From Flavobacterium sp. CG_23.5 (lineage in GTDB: Bacteria; Bacteroidota; Bacteroidia; Flavobacteriales; Flavobacteriaceae): a DNA stretch of 64,000 nt. The DNA is taken from contig NZ_JAGGNA010000001.1 in NCBI RefSeq assembly GCF_017875765.1, forward strand, positions 1,371,501 through 1,435,500, given 5' to 3'. Under the pieces are notes generated by a model. That model was not told the origin of the DNA. It saw only the letters and a program-made list of their open reading frames with translations, and made no database searches. This document shows, in pieces, positions 43,021 to 52,900 of this stretch. Position 1 is the first letter of the stretch; each line of letters starts with the position of its first letter. The translations under genes were made by a program, and so were the position numbers.

Positions 43021-44559
43021 ATGATTACTAATCAATTTTCACTAAAAATAAGTGTTTTTCACGGTCGTAAAGCACCTGAAGAAGGAATACTGGTAGGTTA
43101 TGGTGCCTTAATAGAGGCTTTAACTCTGGCTGTGCCATTCCCAAATCGTTTATCATTAATTAGTCCTAAAAAACGTCAATACACAACTAATCATTGGCAG
43201 GTGCTTACTTCACGTCACGAACCGGAAGACTCACTGTATAAACAATTGATATTTGCTTTAAAATACGAAGGAATAAATTTATTGTTTTTTAAAAAACTAT
43301 TTGAACAACTATCAGAAGAAACAATAACTTCATTGGTACAAATAGAACCGCAAGGACAATACAGCCGTAAAGTCTGGTTCTTATACGAATGGCTTATGGG
43401 GAAGTCACTTCCAATTCCAGATTTAAATAAAGGAAATTTCGTTATCCTAATTGATGAGGATAAACAATTTGCTTTGCCTATAAGTACAAATTCCAGCCGA
43501 CATCGTATAAAAAACAACTTACCTGGTACTGTTGATTTTTGTCCGCTAATATTTAAAACTCCAAAATTGAATGATTATATAGCTGATGATCTTTCCAATA
43601 AAAAAAATAGTTATTTAAACGCAATTCACAAAGACGTACTACAACGAGCATCAGCATTTTTGTTGCTAAAAGATTCCAAAGCATCTTTTACCATAGAAGG
43701 AGAAACCCCCTCTAATAATAGAGCAATTAGGTGGGGAAAAGCCATAGGTCAAGCAGGTTCAAAACCATTAGAGAAAGAAGAACTATTGCGATTACAACAA
43801 ATAGTGATAGAAAATAGTCGTTTCCTAAAAATGGGTTATAGGGACGAAGGGGGCTTTGTGGGGGAACATGACCGAGTTAGTGGAGAACCAATGCCAGAAC
43901 ATATTTCAGCAAAATGGCAAGATATTGAAAAATTGATGGACGGATTAATTGCAACCTATAAAAACATTGAAGAAACTGGCTTTAATGCTGTTTTGGCAGC
44001 TGCAAAAATAGCTTTTGGATTTGTTTTTATTCATCCTTTTGTAGATGGCAACGGAAGAATACACCGATATATAATACATCATATTTTAACCAAAATGCAA
44101 TTTGCACAACAAGGAATAATCTTCCCGGTGTCTGCTTCTATTTTAAATCATATTGACGATTATAGAATAGTATTAGAATCTTATTCACATCCATTATTGG
44201 ACTTTATAGAATGGAGAACGACAGAATCTAATAATGTAGCCGTTTTGAACGAAACAATTGATTATTACCGTTATTTTGACGCAACTAAACAAGCAGAATT
44301 CTTATTTGATTGTGTTAATGATACTATTGTAAATGTAATTCCTAATGAGGTAAACTATCTACAGAAATACGATGCTATGAAAAAATATTTGGATGATATC
44401 TTTCAAATGCCAGACAAAACAGTTGCATTACTCATTCGATCTTTAGAACAAAATAATGGGATACTTTCAAAAAGAGCTCTAGAAAAAGAGTTTAATGTCC
44501 TATCTGAAATTGAGATAAAAGAAATTGAAGAAAATTATATTTCAATTTTTAATAATTAA
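43021..44559 (+). CDS. Fic-domain protein, class II (adenylyltransferase family)
   Basis: 512 residues from the ATG at 43021. The Fic core motif HPFVDGNGRIHR lies at about 338-349. The inhibitory helix motif S/T-xxx-E-G/N appears as SFTIEG (222-227), upstream of the core, which defines class II and keeps the enzyme inactive until relieved. An N-terminal domain (about 15-140: LVGYGALIEALTLAVPFPNR...HEPEDSLYKQLIFALKYEG) matches other bacterial Fic proteins of this type. A longer start at 42943 (TTG) would add 26 codons with an internal repeat, so I prefer the ATG. It is the only gene in the islet; targets are unknown. Confidence 0.88.
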   Translation: MITNQFSLKISVFHGRKAPEEGILVGYGALIEALTLAVPFPNRLSLISPKKRQYTTNHWQVLTSRHEPEDSLYKQLIFALKYEGINLLFFKKLFEQLSEETITSLVQIEPQGQYSRKVWFLYEWLMGKSLPIPDLNKGNFVILIDEDKQFALPISTNSSRHRIKNNLPGTVDFCPLIFKTPKLNDYIADDLSNKKNSYLNAIHKDVLQRASAFLLLKDSKASFTIEGETPSNNRAIRWGKAIGQAGSKPLEKEELLRLQQIVIENSRFLKMGYRDEGGFVGEHDRVSGEPMPEHISAKWQDIEKLMDGLIATYKNIEETGFNAVLAAAKIAFGFVFIHPFVDGNGRIHRYIIHHILTKMQFAQQGIIFPVSASILNHIDDYRIVLESYSHPLLDFIEWRTTESNNVAVLNETIDYYRYFDATKQAEFLFDCVNDTIVNVIPNEVNYLQKYDAMKKYLDDIFQMPDKTVALLIRSLEQNNGILSKRALEKEFNVLSEIEIKEIEENYISIFNN

Positions 44560-44739
44560 TTTTCATCACAACTCTAGCTAAAACTTGTTTTAACAAACTT
44601 TTTAGCCTTACTATTTCCACAAATAAAGGAGTGACGAAAAAGAGTGACGAAATGATCTTAAGACTAGTCAAAACAAGATTACCAATAAAACTAATATTTA
44701 ATTACCAACGTTTTATATATTTAAAAAATCACAAATCTG

Positions 44740-44783
44740 GGATTTATAACCCTGAGGTCACGGGTGCAAATCCCGTTCTGCTA
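44740..44783 (+). pseudogene. Degenerate 3' fragment of tRNA-Met
   Basis: This is a remnant of the tRNA-Met 3' half: the anticodon loop reads TTTATAA (CAT changed to TAT), the T-arm has one base change, and the acceptor strand TTCTGCT has lost a base, so no cloverleaf can form. Upstream bases 44700-44739 show no tRNA 5' half. Confidence 0.75.
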
Positions 44784-44827
44784 CTTACAAACCCTTAAAC
44801 AACAATTGTTTAAGGGTTTTTTCATTT
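44740..44827 (+). repeat. Attachment-like direct repeat, degraded copy
   Basis: Right copy of the tRNA 3'-half plus terminator repeat (see 42418-42507). The terminator part (44790-44822) still looks functional. Confidence 0.75.
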
Positions 44828-44883
44828 GAAATAGTTATAACATCACTGTTCAAGAATAAGGAATTAGAGTTAAGATAAACACC

Positions 44884-45756
44884 CTAATGCCTTGCCCTGC
44901 GTTTCAGTATACCTCCCGCTGCTTCTTTTATGATGCTGGTAAATATAAAAGCTTTGGGATCAATGCCATGAACCATGTTTTTTAATCGCCTTAATTCCAT
45001 TCTGGTGACAACGGTAAATACAATGTCAACGGGATGGCTTTGGCTAAAATTTTCTTTTAAAAATCCTCGTTCTCCTTTGTAAATAGTTATTCCTCGCCCT
45101 AGACCCATCACCAATTTTTCCTTTATTATTTCACTATTTCCTGAAATTATAGTAACCCCTGTATACTCTTCAATTCCCTCAACAACAAAATTTATGGTAC
45201 GAGAGGCTGTGTAATAGGTCAATATAGAATAGAGCGCTACAGGAAGTCCGAGTTTTATGGCAGCGACTAAGAAAATAATAATGTTTATTCCAAGTATAAT
45301 CTCGCTTATGGTAAAACTGATTCGTTTTACCGTGTATAAAGCCAAAACTTCGATTCCATCCAAAGCACATCCCCCTCTCATTGCCAAACCCACGCCAAGG
45401 CCCATAAATATACCTCCAAAAATAGATACAAGCAATTTATCTGAGGTAACTTGAGGATAGGGAAGAAAGTGCAAACAAAGTGCCAAGCCAATAACTGCCG
45501 CAAATGTTCGAATAGCAAACTTTTTGTTGATCTGAAAAGCCCCCAAAATGATAAGCGGAATATTAGCAAGTACAATAATATACCCAATATTCCAATGGTA
45601 TAATTCGTGAAGTAACAATGATATACCAGTTATTCCTCCATCGAAGAACTGATTTGGTACCAAAAAACCTTTTAGTGCAAAACCACAAAAAAGAATACCG
45701 GTAACCGTATATAGCATATCAGAGATATCATTGTGGGAAACTATTTTTTTCATCAA
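44884..45756 (-). CDS. YitT-family membrane protein (DUF161/DUF2179)
   Basis: 290 residues with five to six membrane segments (about 12-180) containing the GGITGISLLLHEL and GGIFMGLGVGLAMRGGCALDG repeats of the YitT family, followed by a cytoplasmic DUF2179 domain (about 195-285, EYTGVTIISGNSEIIKEKLV). Role unclear; some relatives are near metabolic operons. It overlaps the end of the upstream HD-domain gene by 29 bases, so translation is probably coupled. Confidence 0.9.
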   Translation of the reverse strand: MMKKIVSHNDISDMLYTVTGILFCGFALKGFLVPNQFFDGGITGISLLLHELYHWNIGYIIVLANIPLIILGAFQINKKFAIRTFAAVIGLALCLHFLPYPQVTSDKLLVSIFGGIFMGLGVGLAMRGGCALDGIEVLALYTVKRISFTISEIILGINIIIFLVAAIKLGLPVALYSILTYYTASRTINFVVEGIEEYTGVTIISGNSEIIKEKLVMGLGRGITIYKGERGFLKENFSQSHPVDIVFTVVTRMELRRLKNMVHGIDPKAFIFTSIIKEAAGGILKRRARH

Positions 45757-46333
45757 TACTAGTTTTTTGAATTAAAATATTCAGATTTTTATCTTTTATA
45801 GTTTGTCTTAAACTAATGGATGTTGATGTAAAAAAATGATGCTGCTGAAGGAAATTAACCTGAATCGTATTCCATTCGTTCCGAGTAAATATTTTCCCTA
45901 ATTCTAAAAATTCAAGATAAAGCTTTTCTCCTATTGTAAAAAAATCATCTCTGCCCAGATAATCCAAATCGGCATCACAAATTATTTCTTCCAAATGTGT
46001 CTTAGGCTTATGTGGAATTTTTGTTGCCATAATAAGAGTACAGATTCTCTCAATGTCATCAACACTGTAACTAAATTGTGGTAAATATTCTCTCACCATT
46101 TGACATGAAATCAGCTCATGATCTTCGTTTTGTTTTAGATATCCGGCATCATGGTAAATAGCAGCGATAAGGAGTAATTTTATATCCGAGTGAGAAACAC
46201 CTTCCTCTTTTGCAATAAATTGGGCACGGTCATATACATCCATAGTATGTTCAATGGTATGATAGTGAATATGCGGTGGCAAATCTTTTTTTAATTTGGC
46301 CATTATAAGTTGACATTCAGGTAGATGCTGCAT
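45728..46333 (-). CDS. HD-domain phosphohydrolase
   Basis: 201 residues of the HD superfamily. Metal ligands are H29 (HTIEHTMDVYDRA) and H61-D62 (AAIYHDAGY), with the distal Asp near CDADLDYLGRDDF. No signal peptide. Such enzymes hydrolyse nucleotides or phosphate esters; the substrate is unknown. It is followed by, and overlaps, the YitT gene. Confidence 0.85.
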   Translation of the reverse strand: MQHLPECQLIMAKLKKDLPPHIHYHTIEHTMDVYDRAQFIAKEEGVSHSDIKLLLIAAIYHDAGYLKQNEDHELISCQMVREYLPQFSYSVDDIERICTLIMATKIPHKPKTHLEEIICDADLDYLGRDDFFTIGEKLYLEFLELGKIFTRNEWNTIQVNFLQQHHFFTSTSISLRQTIKDKNLNILIQKTSIDEKNSFPQ

Positions 46334-46417
46334 GATTTTTATATCTATAGCTAATATATTACAAAAGATTTAAATAATTGTGATATGCAATTATTTTATA
46401 ATGAGCAGGCCATACTT

Positions 46418-46924
46418 TTATTTATTTCTGAATCCTTTTGACCTATTTATTTCGTTTTCCTTCGTTTGCTCTTGCGATTGCTTTTGCCTTTTGCTCTCCT
46501 TAATACTTTTAATTAATTCAGGAGTAACAATTTTTTGATTCACATTTAAAGCTTCATTATTTATATGAAATTTTCTATTAATGATTAATGAAGTTGAATC
46601 ATTCTTAGGTAATGAGGTATAATATTTGTTCAATTTTTCAATGTTTTCTCTTTGAACTGAAAAATAGGCAGTACCAATTTCTATTCTAAAAATGACTTGT
46701 TGTTCCTTCATACCAATTAAATTGATTATTTCATTATGTGTATTCACAATGAAATATTCTATATCGGGATTCCTATAGTCAGTAAAAATCTGGTATTTAT
46801 CCATTTCTATTTTATCAATAGTCGCTCCAACCAATGGATGCAGAATAACTGTTATTTCCTGTGCTTTTAACTGAAATTGTATGGCAAAGAATAATAAAAT
46901 CGCAACTAGTAAACCTCTTCTCAT
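46418..46924 (-). CDS. Secreted small protein of unknown function
   Basis: 168 residues with a signal peptide (MRRGLLVAILLFFAIQFQLKAQ, cleavage near residue 21). The mature part is mixed alpha-beta with a strongly charged, Gln- and Lys-rich C-terminus (KRQKQSQEQTKENEINRSKG), suggesting a nucleic-acid- or protein-binding tail. No family is recognised. It stands alone in the minus-strand block, with the YitT and HD genes downstream. Confidence 0.6.
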   Translation of the reverse strand: MRRGLLVAILLFFAIQFQLKAQEITVILHPLVGATIDKIEMDKYQIFTDYRNPDIEYFIVNTHNEIINLIGMKEQQVIFRIEIGTAYFSVQRENIEKLNKYYTSLPKNDSTSLIINRKFHINNEALNVNQKIVTPELIKSIKESKRQKQSQEQTKENEINRSKGFRNK

Positions 46925-47250
46925 CTTTAGTTGAATTTCGTAAACGGTTTATAATATTTTTTTGCATGATGATTATCAAGCACTATGTTTCAAATGTAAC
47001 ACTTTAATTGTAAGAATCTTACAAATAAATGTAAATAAAAATCTATGTCAATACTTTTCTAAAATTGAATTTTTTTTATGAATTTTGGCATCTAAATTTA
47101 ATTTTTAAATGAATTCAAAAACTATATTTATTCCGAAGTACTAAAGGTTCATAATTCAGATGTTGTTCTTACTGCAACAAAAAAAAGCTTTGAGAATTTA
47201 ACTCAAAGCCTTCTTTTAATATTAATCCAATTTTCGAGTCTATATAAAAA
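46925..47250. other. Intergenic region containing the aldolase terminator
   Basis: 326 AT-rich bases. The only structure I see is the hairpin GCTTTGAG (47187-47194) with CTCAAAGC (47202-47209), followed by a T run on the minus strand, which ends the aldolase gene. Confidence 0.6.
47181..47213 (-). terminator. Terminator of the aldolase gene
   Basis: 8-bp stem GCTTTGAG/CTCAAAGC with a 7-base loop and a T run on the minus strand, about 40 bases past the stop codon. Confidence 0.85.
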
Positions 47251-48312
47251 CTAGGCAATAGAAATTTCTTTGGCCAAGTATATTTCCTGTACCGCATTTA
47301 TCAGTTCCACCCCTTCACTAAAAGGTCGTTGGAACGCTTTTCGTCCCATAATCATACCTGCTCCACCAGCACGTTTGTTTATTACCGCTGTTTTTATGGC
47401 TTCCGCCAAATCGCTTTCTCCTTTTGACTCTCCTCCTGAGTTAATTAGGCTAATACGCCCAGAATAACAGTTCAGTACTTGATATCGGCATAAATCTATA
47501 GGATGATCGCTAGCTAATTGAGTATACATCGCAGGATTTGTTTTGGCAAATTTTACTGCCGTAAATCCACCATTATTTGTTGGCATTTTTTGTTTGATAA
47601 TATCTGCTTGAATGGAAACGCCTAAATAATTGGCTTGTCCGGTAATATCAGCAGCCGTACTGTAATCGATTCCATCTTTGGTAAAGCCGTCATTTCTGGT
47701 GTAGCACCAAAGAATTGTCACCATTCCTAAATTATGTGCCTCTTCAAAAGCTTTTGCAATTTCGATGATTTGTCTGTCGGATTCGGCAGAGCCAAAATAA
47801 ACGGTCGCCCCCACAGCAATTGCCCCCATATTCCAAGCATCTTTAACGCTACCAAACATAATTTGATCATATTTATTGGGGTAAGTCATTAATTCGTTGT
47901 GATTTAATTTGACCACAAATGGAATTTTGTGCGCATATTTTCTAGACAACATTGCTAGTCCTCCCATGGTAGAAGCCACGGCATTGCAGCCCGCTTCAAT
48001 GGCTAATTTTACAATGTTTTCCGGATCAAAATAAATGGGGTTTGGAGAAAAAGAACTTCCGGCAGTATGTTCCACACCTTGATCTACGGGCAAAATTGAA
48101 AGATAACCTGTATTTGAAAGCCTTCCGTGTTGATACAGTTGCGCTAAACTTCGGATTGTTTGCCCATTGCGATTACTCTGCAAAAAATTAGCATCTACGT
48201 GTGCCGGATTAGGCAAATGAATCTGGTCTTTTAAAACTGTTTTACACACATGATTCAATAAGAACTCTTTGTCCTTACCTAATAAATTTAACAATTGGGT
48301 GATGTCTTTCAT
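47251..48312 (-). CDS. fbaB: Class I fructose-bisphosphate aldolase (DhnA type)
   Basis: 353 residues, the length of the DhnA-type class I aldolase. Matching blocks include [35 protein letters not shown] and [13 protein letters not shown], with the C-terminal [20 protein letters not shown] phosphate-binding region. It cleaves fructose 1,6-bisphosphate through a Schiff base; the exact lysine cannot be fixed with certainty here. It works in glycolysis and gluconeogenesis. It is a single-gene unit with its own terminator. Confidence 0.92.
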   Translation of the reverse strand: MKDITQLLNLLGKDKEFLLNHVCKTVLKDQIHLPNPAHVDANFLQSNRNGQTIRSLAQLYQHGRLSNTGYLSILPVDQGVEHTAGSSFSPNPIYFDPENIVKLAIEAGCNAVASTMGGLAMLSRKYAHKIPFVVKLNHNELMTYPNKYDQIMFGSVKDAWNMGAIAVGATVYFGSAESDRQIIEIAKAFEEAHNLGMVTILWCYTRNDGFTKDGIDYSTAADITGQANYLGVSIQADIIKQKMPTNNGGFTAVKFAKTNPAMYTQLASDHPIDLCRYQVLNCYSGRISLINSGGESKGESDLAEAIKTAVINKRAGGAGMIMGRKAFQRPFSEGVELINAVQEIYLAKEISIA

Positions 48313-48368
48313 TTCAACTTTTATCTGAAGGTTTCTATATCTATTTTTTAAAAAAGTAAACGTGCTAT

Positions 48369-49460
48369 TTAATCAATTTTATAAAATGGATAATCAGTAT
48401 ATCCTTTTTCATCGGCTGTGTAAAATAAATCCATGTTGAGATCCTGCGATAAAGGCCAATTGTTTTTAAATCTTTCAACAAGATCTGGATTATTAATAAA
48501 TGGTCGCCCAAAAGCTACCAGGTCTGCAAGCCCACTTTCAATAACCGTTTCCGCACTTTCTTTATCGTAGCCGCCACAATGGATAATTGTGTTTTTAAAA
48601 TTGTTTCGAATCAATTTTTTTATTTCCAAAGGAACAGCTGGAGCACCCATAGCGGAGTGATCTACAAGATGAATATAGGCAATATCTAATTTGTTTAACT
48701 CTTTAGACAAATAATCATAAGTAGCATCAATTTCAGGATAATGCGGCATATCACTAGCCGCTCCATAGGGAGATAAACGAATGCCTGTTTTTTCTTTTCC
48801 AATGGCATTTGCAACGGCAGCAACCACTTCAAGTACAAAACGACACCTGTTTTCGATACTTCCACCGTAATTGTCTTGACGAATATTACTGATAGGCGAC
48901 AGGAATTCTTCTAAAAGATAGCCATTCGCTCCATGTAATTCTACGCCGTCAAAGCCAGCAAATAGCCCATTTTCGGCAGCGGCAACATATTCAGTTCTGG
49001 CATGGAGAATCTCTTGAACTGTCATTTCCTTTGGAGTGACAAAGTCCTGTAATCCTTTTAAGTCGGTCCACATTTGTCCAGCTGCTTTTACTGCAGAGGG
49101 AGCAAGTATCTGGGTATCTTTATGCATATTAAGCGGATGACTGATTCGTCCAGAATGCATGAGTTGAACAATTATTTTTCCGCCGTTTTTATGGACACTC
49201 TTTGTCGTTTTTTTCCAACCTTCCACCTGTTTCTCACTAAAAACACCCGGAATCCTTGCATATCCAAGACCGTTGGGTGATGGAGATGTTCCTTCCGTTA
49301 TTATCAATCCTGCATTTGAACGTTGTGTATAATATTCTGCCATCAGTTCGTTAGGAATATTGTCAATTGCTCTGCATCGCGTCATAGGTGCCATTACAAT
49401 TCTGTTTTTCAAACTGACGGAACCCAATGTTTTTGGCGAAAATAATTCGTATGTTTTCAT
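48369..49460 (-). CDS. Alkene reductase (Old Yellow Enzyme family)
   Basis: 363 residues of the FMN-dependent Old Yellow Enzyme family. The opening [27 protein letters not shown] and [20 protein letters not shown] are typical. It reduces activated C=C bonds (and often nitro-compounds) with NAD(P)H. The natural substrate in the cell is unknown. It lies upstream of the aldolase gene, 56 bases away on the same strand, but no functional link is evident. Confidence 0.9.
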   Translation of the reverse strand: MKTYELFSPKTLGSVSLKNRIVMAPMTRCRAIDNIPNELMAEYYTQRSNAGLIITEGTSPSPNGLGYARIPGVFSEKQVEGWKKTTKSVHKNGGKIIVQLMHSGRISHPLNMHKDTQILAPSAVKAAGQMWTDLKGLQDFVTPKEMTVQEILHARTEYVAAAENGLFAGFDGVELHGANGYLLEEFLSPISNIRQDNYGGSIENRCRFVLEVVAAVANAIGKEKTGIRLSPYGAASDMPHYPEIDATYDYLSKELNKLDIAYIHLVDHSAMGAPAVPLEIKKLIRNNFKNTIIHCGGYDKESAETVIESGLADLVAFGRPFINNPDLVERFKNNWPLSQDLNMDLFYTADEKGYTDYPFYKID

Positions 49461-49934
49461 GTTTTTTATCTTAAATATTTAGTATAAAGATATTTAAAAA
49501 TATTTTTAAAAATGCAATATCGTTTTGTTTATTAGTAGAATTCGTTGATTGAATTATCAATTTGAAATCAATAATCAAAAAAGGAAATTTTAAAAACAAT
49601 TTCTAAATCTTACCTTCTTATCTATTTTTTATAGCAAATTTCGTTTTGAACATCCCAAATTATATTTTTTTATTATTTGCTTACGTTACTAAAAATTGAC
49701 CTTGTTTACCACAAAGTATATGTAATTAAATTAAAAAACACCCACGTTAAAGTATTCACAAAATAATTATCATTATATATTATTAAACTTACATAATTTT
49801 ATTTTTTATGCATTTCATCGATTTTTTACGTTTTTAATCTATTAAAAAAAACAAAACATTTAAATTTAAACCTGTTAAAAGAATATTTTATTTTTTGATA
49901 TTAAAGAAAACACAACATTAAACAGAAGAAAATC
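49461..49934. other. 474-base AT-rich upstream region of the secreted protein gene
   Basis: Very AT-rich and without a recognisable gene or RNA fold. It serves as the 5' region of the first giant gene and the divergent promoter region of the Old Yellow Enzyme gene; no clear TAnnTTTG element stands out. Confidence 0.5.
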
Positions 49935-52900
49935 ATGAAGAAAATTACTTTAAGAAATCGAAAATTAATTATATTATTCACATTAATTTTGATGTTGCTT
50001 GTACCCAATGTTGTAATTAATGCACAAACCCTAACATCTCCTCAAGTTAATTTTTCCCAAAGAACTTCTGCTGCCACACCTGCCAAAACTATTTATAATG
50101 TCAAGGGTGATTTTACCATGGTAGGCAACACCAACTTAACTCTTGTTACTTACGGAACGAATACTGATAACGAAGGCAAGTCAATGAAATATGTTGATAT
50201 TGATGGTAATTCTTCTACTTTAAATTCTTCTATGGCTACTCTTGAAATATCTAATTCAGGAGAAAATAGCGCTAACCAATCTTGTTCAACCATCCTTTAT
50301 GCAGGATTATATTGGACTGGAAAATCAGATGATGCAAATGAGACGTTTTCAGTGACAAAAAACTCCGTCACGAAAAATTATGACAAAAAAGTAATTTCTA
50401 TAAAGGGACCAGGCGCTGCCGCTTATACAACTATAACGGCAAAGCCTAATGGAGTTAATTCGGATATCCGATTTCCTGGAGCTTCTCAAAGCGGAATTTT
50501 TATCGGTTACCAAGAAATAACTGACTATGTAAAAACATATGGTCCTGGAGCTTATACTGTTGCCGACATCGCGTTAACAGAAGGAACGAATGCTAATCCA
50601 GGATTATCAGGAGGTTGGGTAATGGTTGTTATTTATGAAAATCCGTTAATGAAGAGCCGAGCTGTAACTGTTTTTGACGGATACGCCTTTGTAAACGGAC
50701 AACTTTCAGGTGGGGGTGAATATGGAAACATTCCTGTTTCGGGATTTACCACAGTAGGGTCCGGACCGGTAAATATGAAATTGGGTGTTATGGCTGCTGA
50801 AGGAGATATTGCATTAACCGGTGATTATCTAGCCGTACAAAAACTTACCGCTGATCCCAACAAAACATATAATAATACTAATTACTTAACGTTAAATCAC
50901 TCAGGAAATTCAACTAACAACTTCTTCAATTCGTCTATATTCCCAGTACCGGTTGTAGGAAAAAGCAATCCAATTTTACAAAACAATACAGGAGTTGACT
51001 TTAGTATGTTTACAATCCCAAACTCTCTAAATTCAGTGATTGCTAATAACCAAACCGCCACTACTTTTAGATTCGGATCCTCTTCTGACGTATTTACCAT
51101 ATTTGGATTTGCAATGTCAGTAGATGCCTATATCCCCGAGCCAAAAGGGCTAATAAGTGTAAATTCGATTAACAATGTTACAAACCCTCCTATTTTAAAT
51201 GCATTACCTGGCCAAACCATTAACTATTCTCTCAATATTACAAATGAAGGAACCGAAGCCACGAATAATACCATAATCACAATTCCCATTCCAACAACCG
51301 CAATTTTCAATACAGGAGGAACTATTACTTACCACACCTTTCACGGTTTTAGCCCAGGTACAGCTCCCTATTATGATTCAGCAACAAACAAAATTATTTG
51401 GAATTTAGGTACATTACCTATCACATCTGGTCATCCAGAATATGTCTATGCCGATTTAAGCTTTACCCTCAATGTTACAAATGACTGCAGTGTTTTAATA
51501 AATGCTGGTTGCAATCCGTTGGTTTCTTTAGAAAAAGGAACAATAATTGGGACAGGTGCAATATCCGGTTCTTCATTTACAAAATATTTTTTCCAAGGAT
51601 ATGATAACTCCTCTTGCCATTTACCAATTGACGGATCAATAAAAGTAGCGATAAATACAAGCTCTTGCACGTCAACACTTGCAGGTGCGGATTTAACTCC
51701 TTCTTGTGGATTGGAATCAGTAAAATTAGCTGCTACAAGTGGAACAAGCGGAAGCTGGTCAATTGTTAGCGGCCCTTCTGGTGGTGGAGAAATTTTCTCC
51801 AACTCAACAAGCCCCGCATCGGAATTTTACAGTCCAAATACTGGAGTTTATACGCTCCGATGGACAATCTCAAGTAGTGGAGGATGCCCTGAGGTTACTG
51901 ACGATGTGCAGATTAGCATTGGTCTTTGCAATAAATTGGATTTTGATGGAATAGATGATAACGTTAATTTCAGTAACAATTTTAATTTAAACAGTGGAGC
52001 ATTTAGTATCGAAACATGGATTAAACCAGGAGCTACAAATGGAAATATTCAAACTATTTTTTCTAAGAGAAATTCGATCACTTTAATGGACGGTTATGAT
52101 TTAAGGTTGGTTAATAACACGATTTCATTTAATTGGAACAATGGTAATTCTATACCGTCTACTTTTCCTGTCACTACAGGAAGATGGTATCATGTAGCCG
52201 TTACATTTGACGGAACATCTTATAAACTTTATATTGATGGCGTGATTGTTCATGCTGCTGTAACTGGATCTAATCCAACTGCAAATTCAAGTTCAAAATG
52301 TATTTTGGGCGCAATGATTCAAGGTACCACTTATCCCTATCTTCCAACTAATTATTTTACTGGCTGGATGCAAGAACTTCGAGTTTGGAATGTGGCTTTG
52401 ACAGAAGCGCAAACGCATCAGATGATGAATCAAAAAATTGAAAATAATAGCACCAATGTTTTTGGATCAACTGTACCACTAACCGTTTCAGGATTAACTT
52501 GGGGAAATCTAGCTGGATATTATCAAATGATTCAACAAAGTGACCTTATCGGGGGATATTTAATAGACAAAACAGCCAACACACGCAACGGTAGATTAAT
52601 TGGTATTGGTACAGCACAGCCTGAAACAGCTCCGCTACCTTACACTTCTTCAACAAATAATGCATGGGAAAACACTAGTACATGGACATATGGCAATGTA
52701 TGGAGTATTCCGAATACAAAGGGCGTTGATAACTCCACTTTTGTTGATTGGAATATTGTTAAAACTGATAATAATATTACCACTATTGGCAACAAAACTG
52801 TATTAGGATTAATAGTTGGGAGTAACACCCTAGGAGCAAATAATGATAATAAGATAGAAATATCACACTATTTAAAATTAAATGGTAAAATAGATTTAGT

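Larger units (their letters stand above)
42418..44827. mobile_element. Small tRNA-Met-associated islet carrying a Fic gene
   Basis: A block of 90 bases containing the 3' half of tRNA-Met and its terminator (42418-42507) recurs in degraded form at 44740-44827 (88 bases, about nine in ten positions identical, two one-base indels). The 2.2 kb between hold only a Fic gene. This is the layout of an element inserted into a tRNA 3' end, with the old end displaced. No integrase, transposase or other mobility gene is present, so it is either a relic or relies on factors elsewhere. A plain tandem duplication is the alternative. Confidence 0.6.

Noticed and set aside
44740..44783. Second functional tRNA-Met
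   Set aside because: It lacks the 5' half, has a changed anticodon and a deletion in the acceptor strand, so it cannot fold.
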